Below the pieces are notes generated by a model, which ran no database searches, was not told the origin of the DNA, and was given only the letters and a program-made list of their open reading frames with translations. Made by a program: the position numbers and the translations under genes. 64,000 nucleotides of DNA from Triplophysa rosa (Eukaryota > Chordata > Actinopteri > Cypriniformes > Nemacheilidae): positions 10,562,981 through 10,626,980 of the forward strand of contig NC_079898.1 in NCBI RefSeq assembly GCF_024868665.1, in the 5' to 3' direction. Positions 43,586-58,800 of the stretch are shown here, in pieces. How positions within the stretch are numbered: position 1 is the first letter of the stretch; each line of letters starts with the position of its first letter.

Positions 43586-43624
43586 GCCCTGGATGAGGGT
43601 TAGAGGGGAGGTCACCGCTTTGCC

Positions 43625-43808
43625 ATGGCTCATTCGTCTGACACGGCACGCAAAGACATGACGAATGGGGCTCATCCCAATGCCCAGCCAGGGCCCTCGG
43701 GCACCTCTACTCTACCACGCTACCTGCACAAGAAGCAGCAGCGGCAGAAGGGAGTAAGATCTTCCTCCCCTATGGGCAGAGTCATCCTCATTAATTCACC
43801 TGTTGATG
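43625..43808 (+). CDS. pdzd7: pdzd7 first coding exon
   Basis: Exon begins at 43586 after ctcag; ATG 43625. Encodes the basic, low-complexity N-terminus [19 protein letters not shown] to VILINSPVD. Confidence 0.93.
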
Positions 43809-46800
43809 GTGAGTCTTCTTTAAAACTTTATATTTTACATTTTTGCATTTGGCAGGTGCTTTTATCCAAAGCAAATTACATTGCGATTGGGATCACTTTA
43901 TCAATGTGTGTTTATAGTTTATAGGACCCTTCCGTTAAGGAGCATAGACATCAACAGAATTTATGACAGCAGCTGTGTGCTGCATTAAGAATTTGTTTTC
44001 AGACAAACGTTCTGTTTGTGTTTGATGCCGGGGCACTGTAGGAGGGGATGACAGTGAAGACATCCACACAATTACTGTGGACAAAAGTGAGGATGGCAGG
44101 CTGGGCTTCAGCGTGCGTGGAGGCTCTGAACACGGCCTTGGGATTTTTGTCAGTAAGGTGGAAGACAACAGCTCTGCGGGTATTCTTCACATCATAACAA
44201 TTTAAAGTGTTTAGAACTGATTGTAACAAACACTAACCTGTTTTTTGTTTGTATATGTATGTATAAGCAATAGACAAGTCTATTAATTGTGTCCTTATTG
44301 GACGGCACAGAACTGGCTGGCTTGACTGTTGGAGATAAACTTGTGGAGGTGAATGGCATTAGCTTGGAGAACATCACAATGAGTAGTGCGGTGAAGGTCC
44401 TGACAGGAAACAATCGTCTGCGAATGGTGGTGAGACGCGTTGGGAAGGTGCCTGGCATCCGCTACTCAAAAGAGAAGACAACATGGTAAGAGAGAAATTT
44501 GTAGAACTTTGTACATAATATGTAAATGAAAGCATTCAGGCTAACTACATTTGGTGATCTATCTTCTACACTTGACCTCTCACCCTCACACCGACCTGGA
44601 TGTTTTCTAAACCACTTTAGAACTCATGTCAGATGAGAAGCGGGTGTTTATCCTTGAACATTTAAAGATTCCTCCGGTGGTCAGTTTAAACACTGGGGGT
44701 TTATTGGTAGGTGTATTGAATGATGGCGTTTTATTAGGTTAACTGAACTGAGAAGATAAGCAGAGCTAGTGATGTGATGCAGCCCCCCACCTCCTTCATG
44801 ACTAACAGGGTGGAAACCCTGTGACTCTTGGTCTTCGCTTGTTATCTTTTCCTTCAGCTTCTGTTTCAGCATACAGTGGTGGTTGAGTTACATCAGTGGT
44901 CTTTTCAGGCATTTCATTAACCAATAGTAGATGGGCCAGTGTACTACAGAACTGTACTGTTTGTGACCAGAAAAAAGCATGTGTGTAACAGTACATTTAA
45001 CTTAAAGGGATAGTTGACCCAAAAATTAAATAAAAAATAAAGAAAATGAAAATTCTGTCATCATTTACTTACCATCAGGTTGTTCCAAAACTGTATAAAT
45101 TTCTTTGTTCTGCTGAACAGAAAGGAGGATATTTGGAAGAATATCAGTATCCAAACAGCCACATTGTTCCCCATAGTATTTATTTTCCCTACAATGGCAG
45201 TAAACGGAGGATGAGATCCGTTTGATTATGGTTACTGACATTCTTTCAAATATCTTCCCTTGTGTTCAGCAGAACAAAGAAGTTTATACAGTTTTGAGTG
45301 AGAAATGATGACAGAATTTTCATTTTTGGGTGAACTATCCCTTTAAAAGTGAAGTGTAATTATCTTTTATCCCAATTTAAAGGGATAGTTCACCCCCAAA
45401 TAAAAATATATATCTCCCCTTATGTCATTAAAAACTTTTATGTGTGGAACACAAAAGAAGATATTTTGAGAAATGTCTCAGTGGTTTTGTGTCTATACAA
45501 TGGTAGTCAATGGGGGCCAATGTTGTTTGGTTACCAACATTCTTCAAAATATCTTCTTTTCTGTTCTGAAGAAAAAAGAAAGTCATACAGGTTTGAAATG
45601 ACATCAGGTTGGCTAAATGATGAAAAAATATATAATTTGGGGTGAACTATCCCTTTAAAATGAAGAGTGATTAGCCCTTGAAGTTATTCACAAGTTGATG
45701 TGGCACTTAATTATTTGAGAATCTCAACCAGCCCAAAAAGCAACACTGGCTTTGATAATGTGATGAATTTGGGACTAGACTATATAAAAAAATGACAGAT
45801 TCAAATTTTGACTGCAGTTATTGTGTTTCTGGTTACATATAAACATATACTGTATGAATGTCCACACGCAGGGTAGATCTGATTCACCGAAGGATGGTAG
45901 TGGAAGAGAGCGGTCGCACCCCCTCAGAAGCTAGTTCAGATGGAGCCCTTCGCAGAATAGTGCACCTTTACACAACCTCAGATGACTACTGCCTGGGCTT
46001 CAACATCCGTGGTGGCAAAGAGTTTGGCTTGGGCATTTATGTCTCAAAGTAAGAGATACAGTTGTCTGTAATGTACATGTCTTATTGCTTTCATTTTTTT
46101 TCTGACAGCCATCATCTGGGTGTTATGGGACATTGTGTAACTTCATTATTGTAGTTATTTTAGTGTTGTCAAATCAATTAATCACGATTAATAGATTCCG
46201 AAATAAATGTTTATGTTTATATATGTTCGTGGTGTGTGTATTTATAAGTATATATAAGTGCACACACATACATGTGTACAGTATAATAAATATTTACGAA
46301 AGCAATAAGGTACGAGAGGCTGTGCTTTATCTGGAACTAACCGTTTTATAAATAAATATATATACATAATGTATATACACAGTATATAAAACTTGTTAAC
46401 AACACAAGGTTGTGGGTTCGATCCCAGGGATTGCACATGCCTATGTATAAATGTATAGGATAAAGCGCTGCCAAATGCATAAATGTAAATGTAAATGTAA
46501 AACTCATATTTTTTATATGTAAACGTTTATGTGTGTAAATATAGACTATTATTCAAATTAATTGAATAATCAATTTGACATCACTATATAATTTACTTGA
46601 TTTTGTGTTGAGGCTGGACCCTGGCGGCCTGGCAGAGCAAAATGGAATTAAAATGGGGGATCAGATTCTGGCAGCCAATGGTGTGAGTTTTGAGGACATC
46701 ACACACAGCAATGCAGTAGAAGTACTAAAGAGTCACACTCATGTGATGTTGACTATCAAGGTGAGAATAACTTTGACTAAAGCTAGAAAATAATGTAATG

Positions 46801-49800
46801 ACATGTTTAAGTTACCTGTATATTGCTTTACTATCAACAGAATCCTTTTAACAGAATTGTAAGAAAAAAAATAGATCACAAAAATACCTTTTTTAATATT
46901 TGAAAGTGTATACATGAATATGTATTTCTCCTACACAATGAGATTAAATTTAGAGAATGCAGAAACTTTTACTCAACTTTGAAGCAATGTTTATACTTAA
47001 CTGACACTTAGCTGTCATCATCTTTAGGTTTCCTAAAGTATGTCATAATTCGGAGAATAGTGTTGTAAAACTCAGTCAAGTGTCAAGTGTTGGCATAAGT
47101 GCCAGATTAAGACCTGTCAACAATGTTATTGAATGCTGAGAAACATCAACCCCTAATTGTATAAATACCTGAAATAGAATGGTGATAATATTTAAACATA
47201 TGAGAATATTTTAAGCGGGTTTATAATAGATTTCCAATGAAAATGAGAAGAGCAAAATAAATGATTTCCAAAGTGCAATGGCATATTAATTGCCTGCACA
47301 TCATGTTAAACAGCGCAGCCTCTTGTTGAGTCAGGGAGTGAGAAAGCATAGCGAAGCAGACAGCTGGCATTTAGCCTTCACATTCCTAGTTGCTCACTTT
47401 ACTCAGGCAGAGCTCAAGTTCCACCTGTGAAAAACAGCCAAGGGATGTGCATTATTCACCAGGCTTTGGAGATCAAGTTATAATCAGCAGAAAGCCTTGT
47501 TTTATGGCCTTTTCTCATTGCCACACAGTATGGCTTTGAAGTAAACCTCTGGTGGTGCCATACAAGGTGCTAAATGCCTGCTGTCTTGGCTATTGATGTC
47601 ATGTTGTAATGGTAAGTGTGTTAGTTCAGTCTCCTTTTAGGATCCAAGGGCCCTGCTGGTGATAAGTGACAGTGTTATAACTGAAGAGGAATATATCGTA
47701 AACCGAGCAAGTGACTACACTTGATGGAGCGTTTTCTTTCCACTGTACAACAGTCTGTTTGAATGTACTGTAAAGTAACACAACAACTGTATGACATAAT
47801 TGTTCTCCATCATATCTTATTTTCCTAAAAGATACAGAAGGCTGCCACCAACCATAATAATCTTAATAATGTTCCAGTTTTCTTTAATAATAGACTAATG
47901 TTCTTAGGGCCGTGTGATCTCATGAGCATGAACACTTGGGGCATCTTTCAAAAATGCTTAACCTGACGAATACTACAAGGTCATATTCTTCAGCCTTGCT
48001 TGTTGTACAATGCTATTACAAGTAATTGAAACAGTTTACTCTGCAGAATGTTTTCACAATTTATAATATCAAATAGAGCATATTTGCTCTTGCAATGTTT
48101 TTTTTTTGTACTTATTTTCTTTCTGTGTGTAATGTGTGTTGTACCAATGACACATTGTTTAATATTCTGATCTAGGAGGCTGGAAGATACCCTGCGTATA
48201 AGGAGATGGTGGCAGAGTACAGCTGGCTTAATAAATGTATGTAAACCTGTACACTTCACACATTAAGATATCTAATTTGTAAATTGCACTTTGCATGTTT
48301 AAAAACAGGTTGCATGCTCTTAATGGCATACTGTACATGTGTGTTCAGAGCAGTCCATGTTAGAAACACAATATCCATAATTAAATTGATGATGTGTTGG
48401 CACAGTCCCTGTGCAGATTAAAGCTGAGGGCAGACTGGCCACATGTCAAGCCTGGTTATTTCAAAGCCCTTAAATTCTCTGCTTTCCATTTAATATGGTT
48501 GTGTCCAAAAGGGATTAGAACGCAATGTTCAAAATGTACATGTTTGTAAGGGTTATTCTGGGGTATTTTGGTTGCAGGATGGATATAAAATAGAGAACTT
48601 GTGTAATTCTGCTCTCTATTTGAGACTGTTAATGCCAGCATGTGTTCATCTGATGTTTAAGTATATTGAGACATTTCTTGATATCTATAATGGTTTAACG
48701 ACCCAATGAAAGCAAATGCACTTTCAGGAAAACGGACCAAAACATTATAACAAATAATCGTAAATATTAATGATTTTTTCATAAATCAAATTCTCTACAA
48801 TGAGAATGCAGGTAGTTTCGTGGCTGTGCCCTTTTTATAACCAGTATATCTCACTCAAATGTTGGTTTTAGTAGGAAATACATCAACTTGTCTGTAGACT
48901 CTTCTGTACAATCACATGCACAATGACGTAAAGGACAGACCTCCTCTGATGTGCTTGGAGTGTTCTCTTTGCTCTATTAAATAAAATATTAAATGAAAAT
49001 CTCTTTTCTCTCTGTCAGTGGCTAATGGGGGTCAGCCCTCCTCCTCTCAGGGATCCGACTCCTATTCCTCCACTTCCTCTCTGTCTTCCGGAACGCCAGT
49101 CAGCTCCCTCAGTGGCCTCTCGCAGGTCATGTTCCCCCCTGTGTTTGGCTCGGAGATGGTGGATGTCTGTATTTCCACCGAGGACCGTTCACGCAGGCCC
49201 AGCTCAGAACGGACAGAAACCGCAATGCAGACCGATCCACAGGAGCTGGAAGCATCAGTAAGAGCTAGTAGGGTCATAACCACAGAGACAAGTCGAACAG
49301 TGGGCGAAACTGTTCTGTTGAAAGATACTGTGATCCGGAGTGGGCACACCCATTCTCATACAAGGACCTTCTCTGCTGGAGATAAAGAGGCTTTGGACTC
49401 GCCAAAAACTGCAGTCCTTGTGGCCCTGAGCAAACCTCGTAGACCCATTCGCAGATCTCAGAGTCACATCACTATATCAGGTACGTGTCACCAAAGAGAG
49501 TTAAAGGCACAGTGTGGAAAATTAAGAAGTATCCATTGACAAAAATGCAATATAATATACATTACTATATCTTCAGAGGTGTATAAAGACCTTACATAAT
49601 GAAGCGTTATGTTTTTATTATCTTAGAATGAGCTGTTTCTATCTACATACATGGAATTCACTATGTTGTTTCTACAGTAGCTCTAAACGGACAAACTGCT
49701 CTACAGTGTGCGTTTCATGAATACATTATCTCCTTCAGCAAAGATGTGAAAACGTGACGACATCTCAGTCCTGTGTCAGCCACTGTAGTGCTTCGAAAGG

Positions 49801-52800
49801 GAGGGGTGGTGTGAGCCATTGGTTGCAATTTGCAACCTCACCACTAGATGTTGCTAAAATCTACAGACAGAACTTTTAAGAATATAAAAATAAAACATAG
49901 GATCTGTTGGTTGAGCCAAGTCAATAGGATAAAAATATCAATGAGTTTCTTAGGTGTGCCATTTTGTTTCTTTAAGACACTGATAAGCAGAAAATACCGA
50001 ATTTTCCAAAGTATGCAATTTTTGTAAAAAATAATTATCACATTAATTTTATAGTCTGTAGTCAACACTATGTCCGTTTTAAAATTTATTTTAGGGGAAA
50101 CATTGGAGACAAAGTTGATACTTCAAAGATAAAGCATGACTTATATCAAAGAGCCTTCTTTTTTGTCCTGATAGTACCAAAGAGCTGACATGTTTATACT
50201 TATACAATGAAATCAATCTGGTCTACTTAAAGTGCATGGTCTCTTCATACAAGTTTGGAACTGGAGATTTTAACATAAAAAACCTTAAGCTTTAAACAGA
50301 TATAAAAAAATTCTGAGTTCACCAATGAAAGCTATAAATCAAAATGAGGAGAGATGTACACAACCAACTCCTATCTCCTATCTCATTTGAAGTGCACAAG
50401 GTCACGGCCATATCAGTGATGAGGTCAATTGAAATACAGTACAGCATGCTGTGAAATGTCATCTCAGAATAGAAAATGTGTTGTCGAAAACCAAGAACTA
50501 ACCAATAGAGCTGCCCTGGAGTCACATTGCTGTCTGTTTGTCAAATATCTACTGTAGGGTTGCACTGCTATCTTATCTCTGCATTTACATGACCTCTTTG
50601 AAATGCATAATACATCAGTATTACCAAATGGAATCACCCTGCGAAAGATGAACAGTTCAGAGTAAAGAATCTGACGCTATAAGAAATGTAGCCTCAAAAT
50701 CCACAGAGCAAAGTGTACATCATCTTGTTTCATCTGCCAGAACGAAACAAGCTCCACCTGACACCGCAAAGACTAATAACCGGCGTGTTTGTAAAGACAA
50801 GTGGCCTTTGTCAAATACAGTATATTCAATCATAACAGCCTTTTGTTTTATGTCACTATTTTTATACTCATTTAAGGGATATGTGTATAATTATGTCTTC
50901 AGAGATGTATAAAGAACCTACATAGTGAAGCGTTATGTTTTTATTATCTTAGAATGAGCTATATCTATCTACATACACCGCGGGTCTCCCCTGATGGAAT
51001 TCACCATGTTGTTTCTACAGTAGCCCTTAACGGACAAACTGCTCTACAGCGCACATTTTGTAAATACATTATCTCTTTCGGCAAAGAAGCAAAAACGTGA
51101 CATCTTAGTCCTGTGGCAGCCACCGTAGTGCTTCGAAAGGGAGGGGTGGAGTGAGTGGTTAGTTGCAATTCGCAACCTTACCACTAGATGTCACTAAATA
51201 TTACACACAGCACCTTTGACTCTCCATTTCATGGGTCTCTCTTAGTAAACATCAAAGCTGCAATGTTTGTGTTAGCATACCCATTTGCTTGCATTTATTG
51301 TTATGAGTAGTCATTTATTCATCATAGATCCAGTGTCCATCTTTGTACTACTTAAACTTCTCAGCCTAAATGTGATTACTTGACATGTATCTGTTTGAAT
51401 GTTGATCAGAGGACAAACAGAAGAAAAAGAAACGTCAGAAGGATAAATTGGAAGTTGAGGGAAGCACCCTGCAGCGCTCCAAAACCTTTGTCAGTCTGCT
51501 TTTTAAAAGTGGTCGCAGGAGGGAGCGATCTTCCTCAAGGGACAGGAAGGTCACTGGGACAGTGGACGGACAAAGAGGAAGGTCCAAATCCCCAAAACAT
51601 CTAGATAATGAACCGGGTGAGTTGAATCCACCTACAGTTCAACATCTTTTGATGAGAGCACGCTCTGTGTGATATATGAATACTGGGGAATTTGCAGAGA
51701 GTATATGCAGATGAAGCCAGCGAGCGGCATAATGAGTTTTTAAGGAGGCTAAATGAGAGAAAGCAGCTTTACTGTATCTGTAGTGTTATGCAGTAATTCC
51801 CTTCGAGTGGCCTTGAATACGGCCCCTGGGGTTTTACTCAGCCAATGATGAATTGCATTGATGCCTGCTGAAGCAACACACAGAGACACATGCACTTCAA
51901 TAGGCCTCCAAAACTTTGAAAAGATTACAAAACTTTGAGTTATACAGCTTCTCGGCTGGTCAGAGTGCATTGTTTTGTATGTCAACAAGAGATGATGGTG
52001 TAAATGTTTATGTACTCTGGTGAATTACAGGGATTATTTGATGGCACCAGAAATGTTATAAATGATGCTCATGTAAACATAGAAGCTTATTGCAGGGGTT
52101 CCCAAATTTATTATTCCAGGATCTACCTAGACAGGGTTGTCAAAACCCAGCAGAATATTTTTAAATTGAATACAACACAAATTCATAGCTAATCGACACG
52201 ATTTTACAAGGCGTCTTATTTGTATGAATTATGTGTTTTAAAAAATATACTGTACTGCAATTTGTGAATCTAGTTTTTGTTGAAACTAGATTTTAGTATG
52301 ATTCACAAGAAATATATATATACTGAAGTTTTCTTTGAGAGTAATTTCTTTTTCTTGTCATTTAATGTGTGAAATTTTTATTACTTATTACTTAAGTTTA
52401 ATTGCAATAACAAAATTCCTTAAGGTGGAATTTAAAATCATTGTCATTGCTTTAAACTAAATTTTGTCATTCGTTGCAAAAGCCAAGCGACTTGTAATTT
52501 GTTTAGAATACATACCATATTGAAAATGGAATGATATAATAGTGATTTCTCTCAAAGGTTCATCCAGTATTATTGCTTTTATTGTGTAACTTTTTGCATA
52601 AGAATTGCTTTCATCTTTACTGTTATTCAGACATCTGTCCTGACTCTAGCTGTCGTGTTCACAGGTAAAGAGCGAGGTCGACCCAAAATCAGCCTATTGA
52701 GTTCTCCCAGAGAGACCCGAGCTGGTATGAAGGCACACAGCCCTATGCCCAGCCCAGAAACAATGAGCATGATGGAGGACATGGCCCACAAACTGCTCAA

Positions 52801-55800
52801 TGAGGATGAGGTGGCTGCTGTCAAGAGACACTGTAAAAGAGTGAGTCAGTGTGGAAAATAACTCATATATGACTTCAGAAAGATTAATCTTAAATTTTAT
52901 GAGATTGAATGGTGTGGGTGAATAAGGGTTCTGGAATACATGAAGAGTTCAGATGCAAAACCCTCTAAAAAACACCTTTGTCAAAAATGAGATTATGATG
53001 TTGAGTGAATGCTCTTCACACATATATATATGTTACTCAAACAATTTTGCTTCACAACTCGCTAAATACCACAATCTGCCAGGTCTAATATATCTGTTAT
53101 TGCTGAAAGTAAATGTAGGAGCCTGTTGAAAAATGCTAATTTAAACAAAAAGCCGTCTGATGGATTTAGAGGGTTTTGCATCTGAACTCTTCACATGTAA
53201 ATAAATGTTGTTGTGGATGAGAATTGGTCGTACCAGAAGTCTTTCAAGCCTTTTATTTCTAGTGAATCAGTGCGCCTGCAGAACACACTCACAAAAGACA
53301 GATTTGACTTGTCATTTACAATTAAGATCACACGTTCTGGATCCTCTGAACTCTGCAGTTTGAAGTCACACTTATTCTACAGAGAGATCAATGCAGCGGT
53401 TCTCAGATGTTCTGAGAACTCTTATGAAATACAAGCAAATGTTAATGCTGAGGTTAAAAGAAATGTAACTAGGGCATCTTTAACTTTCTGTTTTTTAGTT
53501 TCTGTCGCAGCGTGTGGTTGAGGATTTGGTGCGCCCCCTGTTGGCCATCTTGGACAGGCCCGAGAAGCTTTTGCTGCTGAGAGAGATCAGGTAACACAAA
53601 ATCCCAAGGGCGAAATTTTGATTTTGACATTGGTGGGGACATAAATAAAATTGGTCTGCAGAGCCACATTATCACAAAAGTTTAGTGCCGTTTACTTGAC
53701 TTATATAAACAATATAATATTTTAAAGCTTTTTTAATATTTAACCTTATTAATGTTACACAAGTCAAAAACAACAAATATACAACAGGTCCATTTTATTT
53801 TGTTTTTTATTTTTTACTTTTTGTGATGCCAATGAAAATTCTGGCAGGGTAAATAACATGTACTTTTAAAATCATGTTTTTAAGCCTAATCACATGTGAC
53901 CCTACCTCTGCCTCTTCACCTTGGCTACAGCTTGGCAAGGCTGCTTCTGCCACCTGATAAAATGACAAAACTGGTGGTGCATGGCATCTGAACAATTCAA
54001 GCTCTCATTTTAAACACACACTTAGAAACTATACTGTAGATTGTCAACCTAACATTTGTCACAGTACTGAATTTCACAACTAACATACTGCTATGTCATT
54101 ATTATCATCACTATTGACCTCACCAGTGACCCTGCCACACCACGACATGACAGGACAGCTTCTGTCACCTGACCTGACAAAATAATGCATTTCATATGAC
54201 AGTGAGGAAAACATGGTTTAGACATATATAGATTACTAAAATTATTAAAAATGCCATCATTAAACATTGGCAATTGAGAAAATGTTCTGGGGCTTGGCTT
54301 ACTTTGGTTTGTTTTAAAATATCTCCGAATTTCTACTTTTCTTTTTCTTGCTTCCATCCTCGGCCCCACTTAAAAAATCTTAATTATCACGCACGCACGC
54401 CCAGTTTTTTTTATCAGGTTCATGATTCACATTATGTTGCTGCCTAAAACATAACCCTCACACAGAAAACATGAGCTAATAACTAGATTACACAGAAACA
54501 TGATTTGCGTCACGATTTGTACGCATTTTTAACTAATAAAGACATATGAAACATGCATATTGTCATGCATTGGGAAAACACTGTCCGTGACTCAGTATGT
54601 GAGGCAACTTGCCCCATATTTCGTCAATAAAATTGTTGGTAAGAATGTTTTTTCCTCACCTGCACAGCCTGAATAAACATGCACATTGCGTTGTGTTGAC
54701 AGAGCTATGGCGCTTCGTACAAACGAAAGCAGCCTACGTCACACGTTAGCGAGAGAAGTAAAAGCCAATCATAAAGCGACCTGGGTTATAGAGGCGGGAC
54801 TCAAAAAAGCACAGCCAACCCTGTTAGCGACGTGAGCTACAGAGGATCCACAAACAGCTGTTGTAAAAGATGTTCAACTTCAATTAAATGATTTCTGGAA
54901 AAAATAAATGTTGAATAAAATAAGTAATAGGTAAAAAACACAAGACACAGATGGACATCAGTGGTTATATATACATTTTTGGTCGAAATGATTGGTAGAG
55001 ACAAATTAGTGTTCCCTGGATCGAGCCCTTGCAAAATCCTCTATAATATTTCATTCAGACGCCTTCTGAATGCATTCATTCTTTACATTCAAATGTTGTA
55101 TGTCTGTATCTAACATATGTATTTAACTTTGTTTCATCTAGAATGATCATCCCTCCTTCAGAACTGGGACGTTTTGACAGTATGGTGTTACCCTTTGAGC
55201 TTGAAGCCTATGACATACTAAAAAGTCGTTCTGGTAAGAAAAAAACTCTGTTAAAGTGATAGTTCACCCCAAATAAAAATTCTGTCATCATTTACTCACC
55301 CTCTTGTCATTTCAAAGCGGTATGACTTTCCGCAGAACACAAAAGAAGATATTTTGAAGAATTTTGTTAACTGGCTTCACTTGCATTGGTTTTGTGTAAG
55401 TGAATGGGGGCCAGTGCTGCTTACCAGCTTTCTTCAAAATATCTTCTTTTGTGTTCTGTGAAAGAAAGAAAGTCATAAAGGTTTGAAATGACTTTGACAA
55501 GAGGGTGAGTAAATGATGATAGAATTCAAGTGTTCATCCTCCTGAAGACCTGATTGGTCCAAATGTTGTTTTCTCTTTAATAACATCTTTACTTTATATC
55601 AATGTACTCTGGAAAAAAATGAATACATTTCTTCATTGGTATTGTCAGGTGTATGTATAAATATAAGTTGATCCCACATATACATTTCAGAATCAGATTC
55701 CGATTCTGAAATGTACTGTATATGTAGACACAACATAGGCCTATACAGTATGTACATGCACTCTCAAAAATAAAGGTGCTACAAAAATGTTCTTTACAGC

Positions 55801-58800
55801 GATGCCATAGAGGAATGATTTTTTGGTTCCCCAAAGAACCATTCAGTTACAGGTTCTAAAAATAATCTCTTACATTTTTTAAGTCTAAATAACTTTTTTA
55901 ACTAAAAATAATTTCTTTACTTCTTTCAGATGTTAAAGGTTCTTAATGGAACTATACAGTCAAAAATAGTTCTTCTATGGCATCGCTTCACACTTTTATG
56001 TTATAAAAATGAGCAGTGTCTCAAATACAGATCCTGGAAAATCCTTTCAGTGTGATGCTGTTTACTTAGTGTTTGTGTTTTTTCAGTGAGATCTCCTGTT
56101 CTGCGTTCTCCTCGGCATGGTGGAACACCCCGTCGCCATTTAATAACACCCATCCCAGGTAACGTCCCCACCACTGTGAGCTTGTGCAAGTCTCTCTTCT
56201 CTCAGTGCTGTGCCATGTCCCCACTCTGATCTCTGTAGGATGTTATATAACCAGAGGTTTAGACTCCCACTCTCCCCCGCAACATATTTCATAACCTAAA
56301 ATGAATGTCTGACGGAGATAAACAAATACACACATACATATTTAATCTGCACAACCCCTTCCACACACACACACACACACACAAACCAGATTGTCCTCTA
56401 TATTAGTGAGAACATCTCATAATCTACTATTGATTTTATACTGGAATACTGATATTTTATGACATAATAAAATTGAAAGTTTGGCCAAATTATAACAATT
56501 TTCACCTTCCAAAACATCCTTACAAGCTGGTTTTTCATGTTGCACAAACACAAAATCTGGGTTACTGTTATAGTGAGCTTTGATCATTGTTTGCTGCCGT
56601 TTGAGACACACGTGCATCATTTGCAGGATGCCAAACACACATCACTGACAGAATTAAATCGAGGCGTCAACACTGCCCGGTCTGTTTCCTTCTGCTGCTG
56701 ACACTGCATATGACCTAATGACATCTGACCTCATGACATCTGACCTCAGAGCGCACAGTGTCTGCCGTCTTTGTCTGCAGCGTTCGCCCAGTGGCTGCAT
56801 GTGCTTGTGACTTTTGAATGGAAGTGGTTTCTGAAATGCAAGAAAGGTGCCTTGCTTTGTTTAACCTTCAAGCACGCGGCCCACGCAGGTCTGAGGCTTA
56901 ACGCAACTCCTTTGTACCATCTACAGAAGAGTAATTCAAAACCCCCTTGCTCTCCAGGCCCCTGAAATCCGAGCGAGATCGTGCGTGTACGCAACACCAC
57001 ACCGTAGCTTACTCAATGGATATGAATGTGCGATTGTCGCTCAAATTTCTGGATGAAAGGGAAAGTGTGTGCGTGAGAGAGAGAGTGAGGTTTTGTAACA
57101 TCTGCACTGATTTAAACAGATGTAAATGAGTTCAGCATTTTGAGCGTCATGTATGAATGTAAAACATTCAAAACTATCCAAAAAAGGACTGTGACGGTAA
57201 TGTCATGGTGCTATTATACATACCATGGTACGGAATTATTACCATAGTCATATACCATGGTATTTAGTAACTTGTAACTATGAAGGTGTACCAAGGTGTC
57301 CAGAAAGCATGTTATAACCATGTGGATTATAAATATATTTTGAAGCAATTGTCATTTTTGTAACTGGTAATTGTGGTGAGCGAGACATTATTCTGAGTTT
57401 TAATGTCCACCTGTATCCCGTCACAGACTACAGGGGCGGATTTCAATTGCAGCCAGTGCAGGACCTGCAGAGAGAGCGTCAACTCTTAGAAGATCTAGAA
57501 CGTCTGCGCTTCGCAGGTCTACCGACCGGCCGTCTCCCTCCTCCTCGAGTGTTCACACCTCTCCTGGATGTACCGGTGGACACATACATCTCAGACTCAG
57601 TCAGCCATCGTTCCCTGAGCCCCGCTCAGCCTAACTGGCCGCAGTCAGATTTCCCTCACAGCTCAGAGCGCCATGGACATTCCCCTCAAAGAGACAATGC
57701 TTTCCCCCAGACATCACACCATGACTCTTTATCCAGCGGGGGGGATTCTGTTCCAGAGCGTGGAAGGTCTCCTTATAGGAATGGTCATAGAATGAAAACC
57801 CAGAATGGAAAGGAGGTGAAGTACACCGTGATGAGCGCACACAGACGGAGCAGAACACCGCTTACCCAGGTGTTTGGGCCCAGCTCAGATCAGGACTGGA
57901 GAGGAACTGTGAATGGACACTCAAACAGCAAAGAAAACTTTTCAAAGCAGGAGTATGAACTTACCACGGTTTCTATCTCCAAGACCAAACAGTCCTTGGG
58001 TGAGTTACTTGAAGACACTTGTTCTGAAATTGCGCAGGAATGCATTCACAAATGACAGCATAAATATGACAAAGATAACTGATAAAAGGTGAATGGTCTT
58101 ATCAAGGCATCCATCATGACCCTGCTGAAAAAAACAACAGAAACCCAATAGAAAACATCACATTAAAATACCACAATGAACCATTAGCTTTTCCCCAAAT
58201 TTCTTTTAGTAGTGTGTTTTGGGCATTATTCCAAAAGGGTGTAATGGCGTTATATTGGTTCTCATTGGCCAGATAACAACCCACCAATAGAATATACCAC
58301 ATACCAGTTTAGGCACTAGTTTCCATTAAAACCAATACATTAAATCTGGTACATTTTCTGTTGTTTGAGGCAGGGTTATATTGTTTTCTTCAACCGTGCA
58401 AAGTAACCCATACTCTCTTGTGAGAGAAAATGCTTAATATTTTGTCAGTGAGTAAATTATGGGGCAATTTTCATGTTGGGGTGAACTATCCCTTTGACTT
58501 ACTGATGTAAATATGTTTCCATTTCTCCCTCACCAGCAGATGGCAGTGATTTGCCCTAACTAGCAACAGCTAACCACCCAAACCCTAAACAATGAGACAT
58601 TTATAATACACATGACATATACAATACATTTAATCTTGACCAAATCCAGTGTAATTAAAATCAAAACGTTCTTCATGCATCAAAGTGAAAAATCTTGAGA
58701 AATACAGGAATGATTTATAGATATATTGAACTAAAACCATCAGTGACATATCATATGACTCAGTGATTTCTTCTCTTTGTGCAGGCATTAGCATCTCAGG

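Larger units (their letters stand above)
44486..45871. other. pdzd7 intron with two adjacent foldback MITEs
   Basis: Non-coding apart from the MITEs at 45002-45346 and 45377-45658. Confidence 0.75.
49481..51409. other. pdzd7 intron with repeat pair
   Basis: Two direct copies of one element at 49505-49880 and 50882-51217; the 1 kb between holds nothing recognised. Confidence 0.7.

Noticed and set aside
46415..46425. Possible tRNA gene (B box)
   Set aside because: No A box or cloverleaf; it is followed by the SINE tail, so it is a truncated SINE.
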